Positions 18,055-26,517 of a DNA stretch of 64,000 bases are shown here, piece by piece. The notes under the pieces are model-generated. The model was given only the letters and a program-made list of their open reading frames with translations. It was not told the DNA's origin and did not search any database. Origin of the DNA: CAZHCA01 sp964530825 (GTDB taxonomy: Bacteria > Bacteroidota > Bacteroidia > Chitinophagales > Saprospiraceae); assembly GCA_964530825.1 (NCBI GenBank), contig CAZHCA010000019.1, positions 1 to 64,000 on the forward strand. The letters are read 5' to 3'. A program made the position numbers and the translations under genes. The stretch's first letter is position 1. Every line of letters starts with the position of its first letter.

Positions 18055-19047
18055 TTGGTGTTAGACCTCATCGGCGGTATAACTGGCTACATGTTGATCG
18101 AGGGTTACTCCCTGACCGAAGCTTTCTTCATGGTAGTCATCACCGTATCCACCGTCGGATATACCGAGGTGCGTCCCCTCTCCAATGCCGGCGAACTCTT
18201 TTCCTCTATCTACATTCTGATCAATGTCGGACTACTGGCCTACATCCTTGCGGTCTTTTCCTATTATGTAATTCAAGGTGAAATCTTCAAAAAAATGCAC
18301 CTGAGCTTTATCCAGAAAGAAATTGAGAAGTTGCAGCAGCACGTTATTCTCTGCGGATTTGGTCGTTATGGCAAAGAGATTGCGACCCATTTTATGGAAC
18401 ATAAGATCCCCTTCGTAATCGTCGATAATGACCCAAGAAAGGTGGAAATTTTGCAAAAAGCAGAGGAGCGTTATTTGTACATACAGGACGACGCCACCCA
18501 TGATGAAGTGTTAGACCGGGCGGGCATCGATCGCGCCACTGCTATAATTGCCGCGCTACCCGACGATTCCGACAACCTGTTCATTGTCTTTGCTGCCCGC
18601 CAATTAAACCCGAAGCTCAACATTATCAGTCGGGCGAAAAACCCACGTTCGGAGCGCAAATTACAGTTGGCCGGAGCCGATCACGTTATTTTGCCAGAAC
18701 AAATCGGTGGCTTTTACATGGCTACACTGGTCAGTAAACCGGGGGCAGTTGAGTTTTTCTCCTTTATTACCAATGAGTACCAGTCGGATATTGGCTTTGA
18801 AGAGATTCGCTATGAAGAAATGCCGGAAAGCTGCCAGAACTTATCCATTGCTGAGATGAATATCCGGGCTGCTACGGGGGCCAATATTGTCGGCTACAAA
18901 GATCCGGAGGGTCAATATCACGTCAACCCATTACCCGACACAGTACTCCTGCCGAACAGTAGTTTTATTATCCTGGGTAGCCACGATCAGTTAAAAGCCT
19001 TGCTCCATTACATCAAAAACTTTCCGGGCAAGCTGGCGGGAAAGTAG
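18055..19047 (+). CDS. Potassium channel with TrkA (RCK) domains
   Basis: A ligand-gated K+ channel: two membrane spans around a pore loop with selectivity filter TVGY (in TVSTVGYTEV), then an RCK-N Rossmann domain starting HVILCGFGRYGKEIA and an RCK-C domain at the end. The coordinates given start at the TTG at 18055 (330 residues), but this cuts the first membrane helix in half; GTG at 18058 is an alternative. The missing N-terminus is encoded in another frame at 17975-18022, so the intact protein would be about 357 residues. See the frameshift entry. Binds NAD(H), nucleotides or ions in relatives; ligand unknown here. Confidence 0.85.
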   Translation: MVLDLIGGITGYMLIEGYSLTEAFFMVVITVSTVGYTEVRPLSNAGELFSSIYILINVGLLAYILAVFSYYVIQGEIFKKMHLSFIQKEIEKLQQHVILCGFGRYGKEIATHFMEHKIPFVIVDNDPRKVEILQKAEERYLYIQDDATHDEVLDRAGIDRATAIIAALPDDSDNLFIVFAARQLNPKLNIISRAKNPRSERKLQLAGADHVILPEQIGGFYMATLVSKPGAVEFFSFITNEYQSDIGFEEIRYEEMPESCQNLSIAEMNIRAATGANIVGYKDPEGQYHVNPLPDTVLLPNSSFIILGSHDQLKALLHYIKNFPGKLAGK

Positions 19048-19107
19048 GATGTGAAAAATTAAAATGATGGTTATCAGCGGATTAACACTTATTTAATTCC
19101 AATACGA

Positions 19108-21801
19108 TTATTTTTCCTTGGGTGCCTCCTCCAGTGGTAGCTCTACTTCATAAACATCGTGGCTTTCTTTGTTGATCGTAAACCCGCGCCGCTGAAAGAT
19201 GTGAATCATGGCTTTATTTGCCGGAAGGACAGAGGCTACGATTTTGTCGAGTCCCCGCTCGCGTGCAATATCGATAATATAATCGGTTAGAGCGTTTCCC
19301 AGCCCGTAGCCATGCCAGTTATCTGCTACCAGGATAGAATATTCGGCATTGGTACCCCAGGCGTCTTCGATGATGCGTACTACCCCTATAATTGCCGGTC
19401 CCTCGTGGGTATTAACTTCGGCAACGATGGCCATCTCGCGGTCGTAGTCGATATGCGTGAAGCGCGTAAGCCACTCGTGTGTAACCCGCGGTATGTAGCC
19501 GAAAAAACGCATGTACAAGGACTCGTTAGATACGTGCTTTAACATATCACCCAGCAAGGGCTCGTCTTCGGGGCGGATCGGTCGCAGGGTAGCTTTCTGG
19601 CCATCTTTCAGTGGGAATTCGCGTGTATATTTTCGGCCGGGGTAAGGCGATATTACTAGGTGTTGGAACATCTTCTTCTTTTTACGCGACCTTGCAGGAT
19701 CTACCATGATGCGGGTGTCGACGGCCAGGCCGCCAGTGTCATAGGCGACATATGGATTGATATCCACTTCTTTGATCTCGGGAAAATCCATAATTAGATA
19801 CGAGAAACGGCAAAGCAAGAATGCTAAATCCTCCAGGTCGACGCCTTCCAGTCCGCGGTACCCCTTTAACAGTGGGTATATTTGGGTTTCCTGAATGATG
19901 CGTTGGGCTAAGGCCATATTGAGCGGGGGAAGCCCGATGCTTACATCCTGATATACTTCTACCGCCACGCCGCCTCTTCCGAACAGGAGCAAGGGGCCGA
20001 AGATATCGTCGCGCTTTGCTCCTACGATCATCTCGAAGCCTTTATTGATCATCTGCTCTACCAGGATGCCATCAATCCGGGCGTTGGAGTCAAAAGCAGC
20101 TACGTTCTTTTGAATGCGCCGATAGGCATTGCCTACTTCGTAAGCATTGCGGATGTCGAGAATTACGCCCCCTGCATCCGTTTTATGGGTGAGGTCTTTC
20201 GAAGATACTTTCATAACCACTGGATAACCGATTTCATCGGCTACTCGAATGGCTTCGTCAATGGTATTGGTCAGGCGGCTATTGGCGGTAGGTATCCCGT
20301 AGCTGCGAAGCAATTGTTTGGCTTCGCGGTCCGTAAGGAAGTAGCGCCGATCGTGTTCTACTTCATGCAGAACCTTCTGAGCGCTCTCTAGGTCTGGTTC
20401 AAAATTAGCGGGAATGGCCGGCGGTGTTTCATAAAGCAGGTCCAGGTCGCGGGAATACCGATACATACGCAAAAAAGCATCAACGGCGCTTTCAGGGTAC
20501 CGGTAATGCGGTACATTGCCCCGTTCCAGGACGTCGCGAGCACTTTCGACCTCGCGTTCTCCCATCCACACTGCCAGCACCGGCTTGCCCGACCGGGCGG
20601 CTACCTGCACCAGTGCTTCGGCGACATCAACCGGTTCGGTAAGCACCTGGGGCGTAAGAATGACCAAAACCCCGTCGATCGTCGGTTCGCGTAAACAGCC
20701 TTCGACCGCCAGGCGGAATTGTTCCGGTGTGGCTTCTCCCAATACATCAATGGGGTTGCCGCCACTCCAATTTTCGGGCAGCCACTCATTTAATTTTTCC
20801 TTTAATTCCACACTCAGTGGGGCCAGTTGGCCGCCGTGCCGCACCAGATAATCGGTAGCCAATACACCGGGGCCACCGGCATTGGTGACGATGCCCAGGC
20901 AGTTACCGGCAGGTAGCGGCTGCATGGCCAAAACCTGTGCGATATTAAAGAGTTGGGCAATGGTGTCTACACGGATAACGCCTGCGCGGCGAAAGGCAGC
21001 CTCGTAGGCGTCATCGCTGCCTGCAATAGAGCCAGTGTGGGAAAAAGCAGCTTTACGCCCTTCTTGGCTGCGCCCCGATTTTAGCACGATAATGGGTTTG
21101 TTGCGGCTAAAGGCCCGAGCGGCACTCATGAAGCGACGGGCATTGCGCAGGCTCTCCATGTAGATCAGAATGCAGGAAGTGTGGGCATCGGTACCAAAAT
21201 AGTCGATCAAATCGGCAAAATCGACATCCACCATCTCTCCTACCGAAACGAAATGGCTGAACCCGACATTCTGCTCGACAGACCAATCAAGGATAGAAGT
21301 CAGCAGGGCACCGCTCTGGGAGATAAACGCAAGATTCCCGGGAAGAGCAGTGCGCCCGGCATAACTGGCGTTAAGTCTTTTGTGCGGGCTGATGAAACCC
21401 ATGCAATTGGGCCCGACAATGCGTAAATCGTACTGCTGTGCCAATTTGCGAACTTCCTGGAAAAGCCGGCGCCCGCTATCGCCTGCCTCAGCAAAACCGG
21501 CGGTGAGTATGACCACTCCTCCAACACCCGCCTGGCCGCACTCCTCGACCAGGTCGACCACGGTTCGGGCAGGTGTGCAGATCATCGCCAGGTCGATCGG
21601 AGCATCTATTTGGGCCACGTGGCGGAAAACCTTATTCCCCATAACCTGCCGGTGCTTGAGGTTGACGGGATAGATAGTGCCTCGGTAGCCGCTCTCGATA
21701 AGATTCTGCATGATAATCTGGCCTGGCGACCCGGGGCGCTCTGAGGCGCCGATGACCGCAATTTGTGTTGGACGAAATATTTGATTGAGTTTTGCACGCA
21801 T
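19108..21801 (-). CDS. ADP-forming acyl-CoA synthetase fused to GNAT acetyltransferase (Pat/PatZ type)
   Basis: 897 residues in the order CoA-binding domain (IAVIGASERPGSPG), succinyl-CoA-ligase-like domain, ATP-grasp domain (from about 490) and a C-terminal GNAT acetyltransferase (from about 730, with NWHGYGLGNAL). This is the layout of E. coli PatZ (Pka/YfiQ), a protein lysine acetyltransferase whose synthetase part is inactive. Here the catalytic phosphohistidine site of the ADP-forming synthetases, His255 in AFSHTGSIAG, is kept, so a working ligase is possible. In relatives it acetylates metabolic enzymes such as acetyl-CoA synthetase. Monocistronic. Confidence 0.88.
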   Translation of the reverse strand: MRAKLNQIFRPTQIAVIGASERPGSPGQIIMQNLIESGYRGTIYPVNLKHRQVMGNKVFRHVAQIDAPIDLAMICTPARTVVDLVEECGQAGVGGVVILTAGFAEAGDSGRRLFQEVRKLAQQYDLRIVGPNCMGFISPHKRLNASYAGRTALPGNLAFISQSGALLTSILDWSVEQNVGFSHFVSVGEMVDVDFADLIDYFGTDAHTSCILIYMESLRNARRFMSAARAFSRNKPIIVLKSGRSQEGRKAAFSHTGSIAGSDDAYEAAFRRAGVIRVDTIAQLFNIAQVLAMQPLPAGNCLGIVTNAGGPGVLATDYLVRHGGQLAPLSVELKEKLNEWLPENWSGGNPIDVLGEATPEQFRLAVEGCLREPTIDGVLVILTPQVLTEPVDVAEALVQVAARSGKPVLAVWMGEREVESARDVLERGNVPHYRYPESAVDAFLRMYRYSRDLDLLYETPPAIPANFEPDLESAQKVLHEVEHDRRYFLTDREAKQLLRSYGIPTANSRLTNTIDEAIRVADEIGYPVVMKVSSKDLTHKTDAGGVILDIRNAYEVGNAYRRIQKNVAAFDSNARIDGILVEQMINKGFEMIVGAKRDDIFGPLLLFGRGGVAVEVYQDVSIGLPPLNMALAQRIIQETQIYPLLKGYRGLEGVDLEDLAFLLCRFSYLIMDFPEIKEVDINPYVAYDTGGLAVDTRIMVDPARSRKKKKMFQHLVISPYPGRKYTREFPLKDGQKATLRPIRPEDEPLLGDMLKHVSNESLYMRFFGYIPRVTHEWLTRFTHIDYDREMAIVAEVNTHEGPAIIGVVRIIEDAWGTNAEYSILVADNWHGYGLGNALTDYIIDIARERGLDKIVASVLPANKAMIHIFQRRGFTINKESHDVYEVELPLEEAPKEK

Positions 21802-22022
21802 ACTTAGCTGGCGATATTCGATGAAGGCGGGTTAGAAATGGGGTTCCTTACAAGCTGAATAGTCATCAGGATAACCTCAAAAACAAAATAAGGCATTTTG
21901 CGGTCCAAGATTTTGAAATGCCGTCTACAAAACGGTGACTTTTATCAATATTTGAACTTAGTGCCGTGAACTTTTATGTTCTTGGTATTCTCTTTATTTT
22001 CAGGTGCCCACAAAAATTGCCT

Positions 22023-22649
22023 ATGCTGCATACGCAAGACTTGACTTTTGCCTACCCGAAATCGGAGACGTTGCAGTTTCCCGACATTATCTGTGGAAAG
22101 GATGATCACCTGTTGTTATTGGGGCCTTCTGGTAGCGGAAAGACAACCCTGCTCCATCTTTTAGGTGGACTGCTTTCGCCCCGCAGCGGTCGCATCGATA
22201 TAGACGGGATCAATATGGCTAGCCTGAGCGCGTCGTCCCTGGACAAGTTTCGCGGGCAAAACATCGGTATTATTTTTCAGAAGCCTCATTTCCTGCGGGC
22301 TCTGACGGTCGAGGAAAATTTAACCGCTACACGGAGGATGGCCCGCCTCGAGGCTAATGCACAGCAAATTCGCGATTTGCTTGAACGGCTGGGGGTCGGC
22401 CACAAGATCAAAGAAAAACCCGACCGGCTGAGTGTAGGGGAGCAGCAACGGGTAGCCATTGCAAGAGCTTTGGTCAATGACCCTAAAATTTTGTTGGCCG
22501 ACGAGCCTACCTCGGCACTGGATGATACCAATTGCGAGAAGGTCACGGAATTGCTTACGCAGCGCGCCCAGGAAGTGGGGGCCAACCTCCTCATCGTGAC
22601 CCACGATAACCGACTGAAAGATCTTTTCGCCAACCAGATTCACCTCTAA
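22023..22649 (+). CDS. ABC transporter ATP-binding protein, LolD/MacB-like
   Basis: A 208-residue ATPase subunit with Walker A GPSGSGKTT, signature LSVGEQQRVAIARAL and Walker B ILLADEPTSALD, all intact. The frame is open from a GTG at 21966, but the ATG at 22023 gives the standard N-terminus (MLHTQDLTFAYP). Four nt after its stop begins the FtsX-like permease gene, so they form one transporter. The family is usually lipoprotein-release or export (LolD, MacB, FtsE), but the partners here point towards metal handling (see the permease). Cytoplasmic, membrane-associated. Confidence 0.9.
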   Translation: MLHTQDLTFAYPKSETLQFPDIICGKDDHLLLLGPSGSGKTTLLHLLGGLLSPRSGRIDIDGINMASLSASSLDKFRGQNIGIIFQKPHFLRALTVEENLTATRRMARLEANAQQIRDLLERLGVGHKIKEKPDRLSVGEQQRVAIARALVNDPKILLADEPTSALDDTNCEKVTELLTQRAQEVGANLLIVTHDNRLKDLFANQIHL

Positions 22650-22653
22650 GCGT

Positions 22654-23940
22654 ATGTACCTGTTGAAAATTGCCTGGAAAAACCTGACGAATAAACCCTT
22701 GTCGATGGCGTTGAGCTTGTTACTCTTCGCGTTGGGCAGTGGCCTAATTGCTTTTTTGCTCAACTTCAACCAGCAACTCGATGATAAATTTCGCAATAAC
22801 CTGGCTGGCATTGATCTGGTTATTGGCGCCAAAGGCAGTCCGCTACAACTTATCCTGTCAAGCATGTACCACATCGACGCTCCGACCGGGAATGTGCAGA
22901 TCGAGAAAATTACGCCCTTCCTCAATCCCAACCATCCGCTTATTGAAATGGCTGTCCCCCTCTCGTTAGGCGACAGCCATAAGGGGTACCGCATCGTGGG
23001 TACGGAAAAAAGTTTCTTTGTGCTGTACGGTGCCGAAGTACAGGAAGGTCACCTGTGGAAAGGCCCTATGGAGGCGACTATAGGCGCGGGCGTCGCCGAG
23101 GCGCTGTCTTTAAAAATTGGCGATTCGTTTAAAAGCTCTCATGGCTTTGTACAAGACGAAAACCTGCTCCACGAAGAGGCTGGCTCCATCGAAGTAGTGG
23201 GTATCCTAGCTCCTACTGGATCGGTCGTCGATCAACTTATCCTCACCAAAACGCAAACCGTTTGGGCAGTGCATGACCATCAGGAAGAAGCGGAAGAGAA
23301 ACCCGGCGGCGATGCGGAGGATACGCATGACCACGAAGCAGATCATGGGCATGACGGGTACTTGGGCGACCGCCCGCTCACTGCTTTTCCGGAAAAACAG
23401 ATTACCTCCTTGCTCATTACCTTCAAGGGGCGCAATTACCAGGCGTTGAATATGCAGCGCGCCATCAATGAAAATACCGAATTGCAAGCCGCTACGCCGG
23501 CCATTGAAATTAACCGGGTAAATGAAATGCTGGGCGTCGGCGTAGATGCCTTACGCGTCCTGGCCCTGGCCATCGTGCTCGTTTCGGGTCTGAGTATATT
23601 CATCTCCTTATTCTCTTCGCTGCGCGAGCGCCGCTATGAGTTAGCATTGTTGCGGACCGCTGGTGCCTCGCCGGCACAACTTTTCTTGCTCGTTTTATTG
23701 GAAGGTGTTATTCTTGCGGTATTAGGCTATGTTTTGGGCATCCTGCTTGCTCATCTCAGCCTCGGAGCGATGGGTCGCTATATGGAGGATAGCTTTCGCT
23801 ACAACTTCCGCGCCTGGCATTTTTTGACAGAAGAGGCCTATTTACTGGCCGGTGCTATTGCGTTAGGGATTATTGCTGCTGTGATTCCTGCCATCCAGGC
23901 GCGCAATACCGATATTTCCCAAACCCTTTCGGAAGCATAA
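22654..23940 (+). CDS. FtsX/MacB-like ABC permease with a His-rich extracytoplasmic loop
   Basis: 428 residues: one N-terminal membrane span, a large periplasmic domain, and three C-terminal spans (FtsX core about 290-425, with ELALLRTAGAS), the MacB/LolCE topology. In the periplasmic domain, residues about 205-235 carry an insert rich in His, Asp and Glu (His at 207, 209, 225, 227, 231 and 233), a likely metal-binding site. Similar His-rich permeases sit with a small secreted DUF3299 protein and an ATPase in gamma-proteobacterial zinc clusters (Zrg type). I read this as a candidate zinc transporter; lipoprotein or peptide export is the alternative. Follows the ATPase gene by 4 nt. Confidence 0.87.
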   Translation: MYLLKIAWKNLTNKPLSMALSLLLFALGSGLIAFLLNFNQQLDDKFRNNLAGIDLVIGAKGSPLQLILSSMYHIDAPTGNVQIEKITPFLNPNHPLIEMAVPLSLGDSHKGYRIVGTEKSFFVLYGAEVQEGHLWKGPMEATIGAGVAEALSLKIGDSFKSSHGFVQDENLLHEEAGSIEVVGILAPTGSVVDQLILTKTQTVWAVHDHQEEAEEKPGGDAEDTHDHEADHGHDGYLGDRPLTAFPEKQITSLLITFKGRNYQALNMQRAINENTELQAATPAIEINRVNEMLGVGVDALRVLALAIVLVSGLSIFISLFSSLRERRYELALLRTAGASPAQLFLLVLLEGVILAVLGYVLGILLAHLSLGAMGRYMEDSFRYNFRAWHFLTEEAYLLAGAIALGIIAAVIPAIQARNTDISQTLSEA

Positions 23941-23996
23941 CGAACTAGACAACTTACCTACATATCGACGCGTTTGGAATAAAAAATGAAACATCT

Positions 23997-24464
23997 ATGA
24001 AAAAGAGCACACTGGTCCTCCTATGTACCTTATTTGTGGGCGCTGCAACGCACGGTCTGCAAGCACAAACTTCGGGCGACGCCAACTTGTGGAAAACCCT
24101 TTCTAAGATCACGTACAAGAAAGAATACGACGAAACCCTTGGTTTCAAAGTCGACCTGCCGGTGTTCAGTGAAGCTGTAAAAAAGCTGGAAGGAAAAACG
24201 GTATTGGTTAAAGGCTACATCATCCCGGTAGAAGGTTATAAGAGTCACAAAGAGTTTGTCTTCTCCGCTTTTCCATATAACATGTGTTTCTTTTGTGGGG
24301 GGGCCGGTCCGGAGACGGTAATGGAGGTATACGCAAACGAAAGCATTGAGTACAGTGCTGATCCGGTTATCCTGAAAGGGACCTTGGAATTGAATGGTTC
24401 TGATATTAATCGCCTGATCTACGCACTGAACAACGCCGAGCTAGCCGGTGTAGCGAATCCCTAA
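23997..24464 (+). CDS. Secreted CxxC protein, DUF3299-like
   Basis: 155 residues with a signal peptide (cleavage probably after LQAQ). The core VLVKGYIIPVEG...EFVFSAFP...MCFFCGGAGPE followed by VILKGTLELN resembles the small OB-fold-like DUF3299 proteins, but where those have a C-x-H segment this has C97-F-F-C100-G-G, a possible metal or thiol site. It starts 56 nt after the permease stop on the same strand, so it is probably the third member of that unit, acting in the periplasm. The link to DUF3299 is by remembered pattern only. The stop interlocks with that of the convergent membrane protein gene. Confidence 0.75.
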   Translation: MKKSTLVLLCTLFVGAATHGLQAQTSGDANLWKTLSKITYKKEYDETLGFKVDLPVFSEAVKKLEGKTVLVKGYIIPVEGYKSHKEFVFSAFPYNMCFFCGGAGPETVMEVYANESIEYSADPVILKGTLELNGSDINRLIYALNNAELAGVANP

Positions 24465-24985
24465 CCACGACTCCGATACGGGGAACCGAAAATTTTGCCC
24501 CAACCGTAGCGCATGAGGATAAGCATGCCGATAAAGATCACCAGGACGTACTGGAAGCGCATCCGCATAAAACCGATGATGTGAAAACGGTCGAGGAACC
24601 AGAGAATGACCATTGCGCTGAAAATGATCATCAATAGGCCCGAAAGCTTATCAAACCCCGGTACCATCCGCAGATCCACCTGACGACGAATGATGAGCAG
24701 GGTCAAGACCATCGAAACGATCGGCAGGATTTGACTATAAATGTCGAGCTGCATAACGTTTCGGCCCTGGACGATGTGGGCGTAAAAGCTAAGTGTAATG
24801 GCGAAGATACCTGGTATACTACTCAGATAGATCAGGAAAGAGTAGAAGTAATTCCAAGGCGTGTAGCCTCCCTTGCGACCGGCAATCAGGCCGAGTAGCA
24901 CGGCAAGTACTGGAATGATTGCAAAGAAAACCATCAAGTACTGTGGCTGTTGCCCCAACCGATCAAATAGCTCCTGTAAGGTCAT
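24461..24985 (-). CDS. Membrane protein of unknown function, about five spans
   Basis: 174 residues, largely hydrophobic, with about five predicted spans (around residues 16-37, 45-66, 78-98, 112-132 and 145-165) and a basic C-terminus. I do not recognise the family; similar proteins seem to be restricted to Bacteroidota. I chose the ATG at 24985 (MTLQELFDRLG); the frame is open 23 codons further but without hydrophobic or conserved sequence. It lies 75 nt downstream of the E2 gene, separated by a hairpin. Confidence 0.7.
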   Translation of the reverse strand: MTLQELFDRLGQQPQYLMVFFAIIPVLAVLLGLIAGRKGGYTPWNYFYSFLIYLSSIPGIFAITLSFYAHIVQGRNVMQLDIYSQILPIVSMVLTLLIIRRQVDLRMVPGFDKLSGLLMIIFSAMVILWFLDRFHIIGFMRMRFQYVLVIFIGMLILMRYGWGKIFGSPYRSRG

Positions 24986-25009
24986 GAGGTGAAGGTTTTT
25001 CCCTTGCTG

Positions 25010-25047
25010 GCCAAAGCAATGCAACTGCCGGGGCGTATTGCTTTGGC
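25010..25047 (-). terminator. Hairpin after odhB, possible terminator or processing site
   Basis: A perfect 11-bp inverted repeat, GCCAAAGCAAT (25010-25020) with ATTGCTTTGGC (25037-25047), 16-nt loop. There is no T tract on the minus strand, so it may be a weak terminator, an RNA 3' stabiliser or an attenuating element before the next gene. Confidence 0.5.
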
Positions 25048-25060
25048 ATCGCATGTGTTA

Positions 25061-26359
25061 CTAGAGGTCCAACAGCATCATACCTGGATTCTCCAGCAGC
25101 TCTTTAACTTTTACGAGAAAGGTAACCGATGTACTCCCATCGATCACGCGGTGGTCGTAGGATAGTGCCAGATACATCATCGGACGTACCTCGACTTGGC
25201 CGTCGATCACCATTGGCCGGTTCTTGATGCCATGCATCCCAAGAATAGCCGACTGCGGCTCATTGAGGATGGGTGTACTCAACAAAGATCCAAACACTCC
25301 GCCATTGGTGATGGTAAAAGTACCTCCGCTCATCTCTTCAAGGCTGAGCGTTCCGTTGCGCGCCTTATTCGCCAGTTCTGCAATCTTGTGTTCGATCTCT
25401 GCAAAGTTCAACGATTCCACATTGTGGATAGGGGGTACGACTAGGCCATTCGGAGTAGAAATAGCGATGGAGATATCGGCATAATCGTGGTAGATGAGTT
25501 CCGTTTCATCCAACTGCGCATTCACGTCGGGCATTTCCATCAGCACTTTGGCACAAGCTTTGGCAAAGATAGACATGAAGCCCAGTTTAATGCCGTATTT
25601 TTCTACAAACTTATCCTGGTAGCGTTTGCGCATGGTCATGACCTCCGTAAGGTCTACCTCGTTGAAGGTGGTGAGCATGGCCGTTTCGTTCTTAGCCGAG
25701 ACCAGTCGTTTGGCGATGGTGCGCCGCATGCGGCTCATTTTCTTACGACTCGTTTCCCGGCTAAAGGATTCTTTGGGACGAATGCTGGGTGGAGGTGCAG
25801 CTGTTTCGGATGCTTTAGTTTCGGGCGCTGGGGCTACGGGCTGGCTGGGTTTGTTAGCTACCGCCTGCTGAACATCCGCTTTGGTAATGCGCCCGTCACG
25901 CCCGCTTCCTTGTATGTCTTCGGGGGTAATGTCGTTTTCTTTCATCATTTTAGCGGCTGCAGGCGAAGGGTGGCCGCTGGCATAACTGCTGCCTGTTGCC
26001 GGGGTGTCCTCTTTGGGTTGTGGGTCCGGTTCCGCGGTCTTTTTTGGTTTGGGCTCTTCATTTTTAGCACTGCTGTCCTTCCCATTCGAACGGCCGCTGC
26101 CCCCACCGCTCTCTTTGGCTACGCTGGTGTCGATTTTGGCGACCAGGGCACCAATCTCCAGGTCGTCGCCCTCGCTAGCTACATGAATTAGTTTACCGGC
26201 AGCTTCAGCAGGGAATTCAAGGGTTGCCTTGTCGGATTCGAATTCGCAGATGGGCTCGTCGAGCTCTACGTAGTCACCATCTTTTTTCAGCCACATGGAG
26301 AGGGTAACTTCTGTGATCGACTCCCCGATGGTGGGCACATTCATTTCTACAACGCTCAT
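25061..26359 (-). CDS. odhB: 2-oxoglutarate dehydrogenase E2 (dihydrolipoyl succinyltransferase)
   Basis: Core of the 2-oxoglutarate dehydrogenase complex; transfers succinyl from lipoate to CoA. 432 residues: one lipoyl domain with the lipoylated Lys in FESDKATLEF (about residue 45), a linker rich in K, P, E and A, an E3-binding domain (SPAAAKMMKENDI, about 128-165), and the C-terminal catalytic domain with DHRVIDG near the end. The N-terminal GESITEVTL is typical of succinyl rather than acetyl E2. The E1 gene (odhA/sucA) is not adjacent. Confidence 0.95.
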   Translation of the reverse strand: MSVVEMNVPTIGESITEVTLSMWLKKDGDYVELDEPICEFESDKATLEFPAEAAGKLIHVASEGDDLEIGALVAKIDTSVAKESGGGSGRSNGKDSSAKNEEPKPKKTAEPDPQPKEDTPATGSSYASGHPSPAAAKMMKENDITPEDIQGSGRDGRITKADVQQAVANKPSQPVAPAPETKASETAAPPPSIRPKESFSRETSRKKMSRMRRTIAKRLVSAKNETAMLTTFNEVDLTEVMTMRKRYQDKFVEKYGIKLGFMSIFAKACAKVLMEMPDVNAQLDETELIYHDYADISIAISTPNGLVVPPIHNVESLNFAEIEHKIAELANKARNGTLSLEEMSGGTFTITNGGVFGSLLSTPILNEPQSAILGMHGIKNRPMVIDGQVEVRPMMYLALSYDHRVIDGSTSVTFLVKVKELLENPGMMLLDL

Positions 26360-26517
26360 AATATGGGAATGAAGAGTGAATTAAGTTGTGGACATGCTTG
26401 CAGCGCATCCCCCACAATAATCTGTGAATTGTCAAATTTTACCAAATAACTAACCGGCTTTTTATCTGATGCCGACCCTTAGGGCTAAGAACATGGCAAC
26501 CGGCCCGAATAGTTCGA

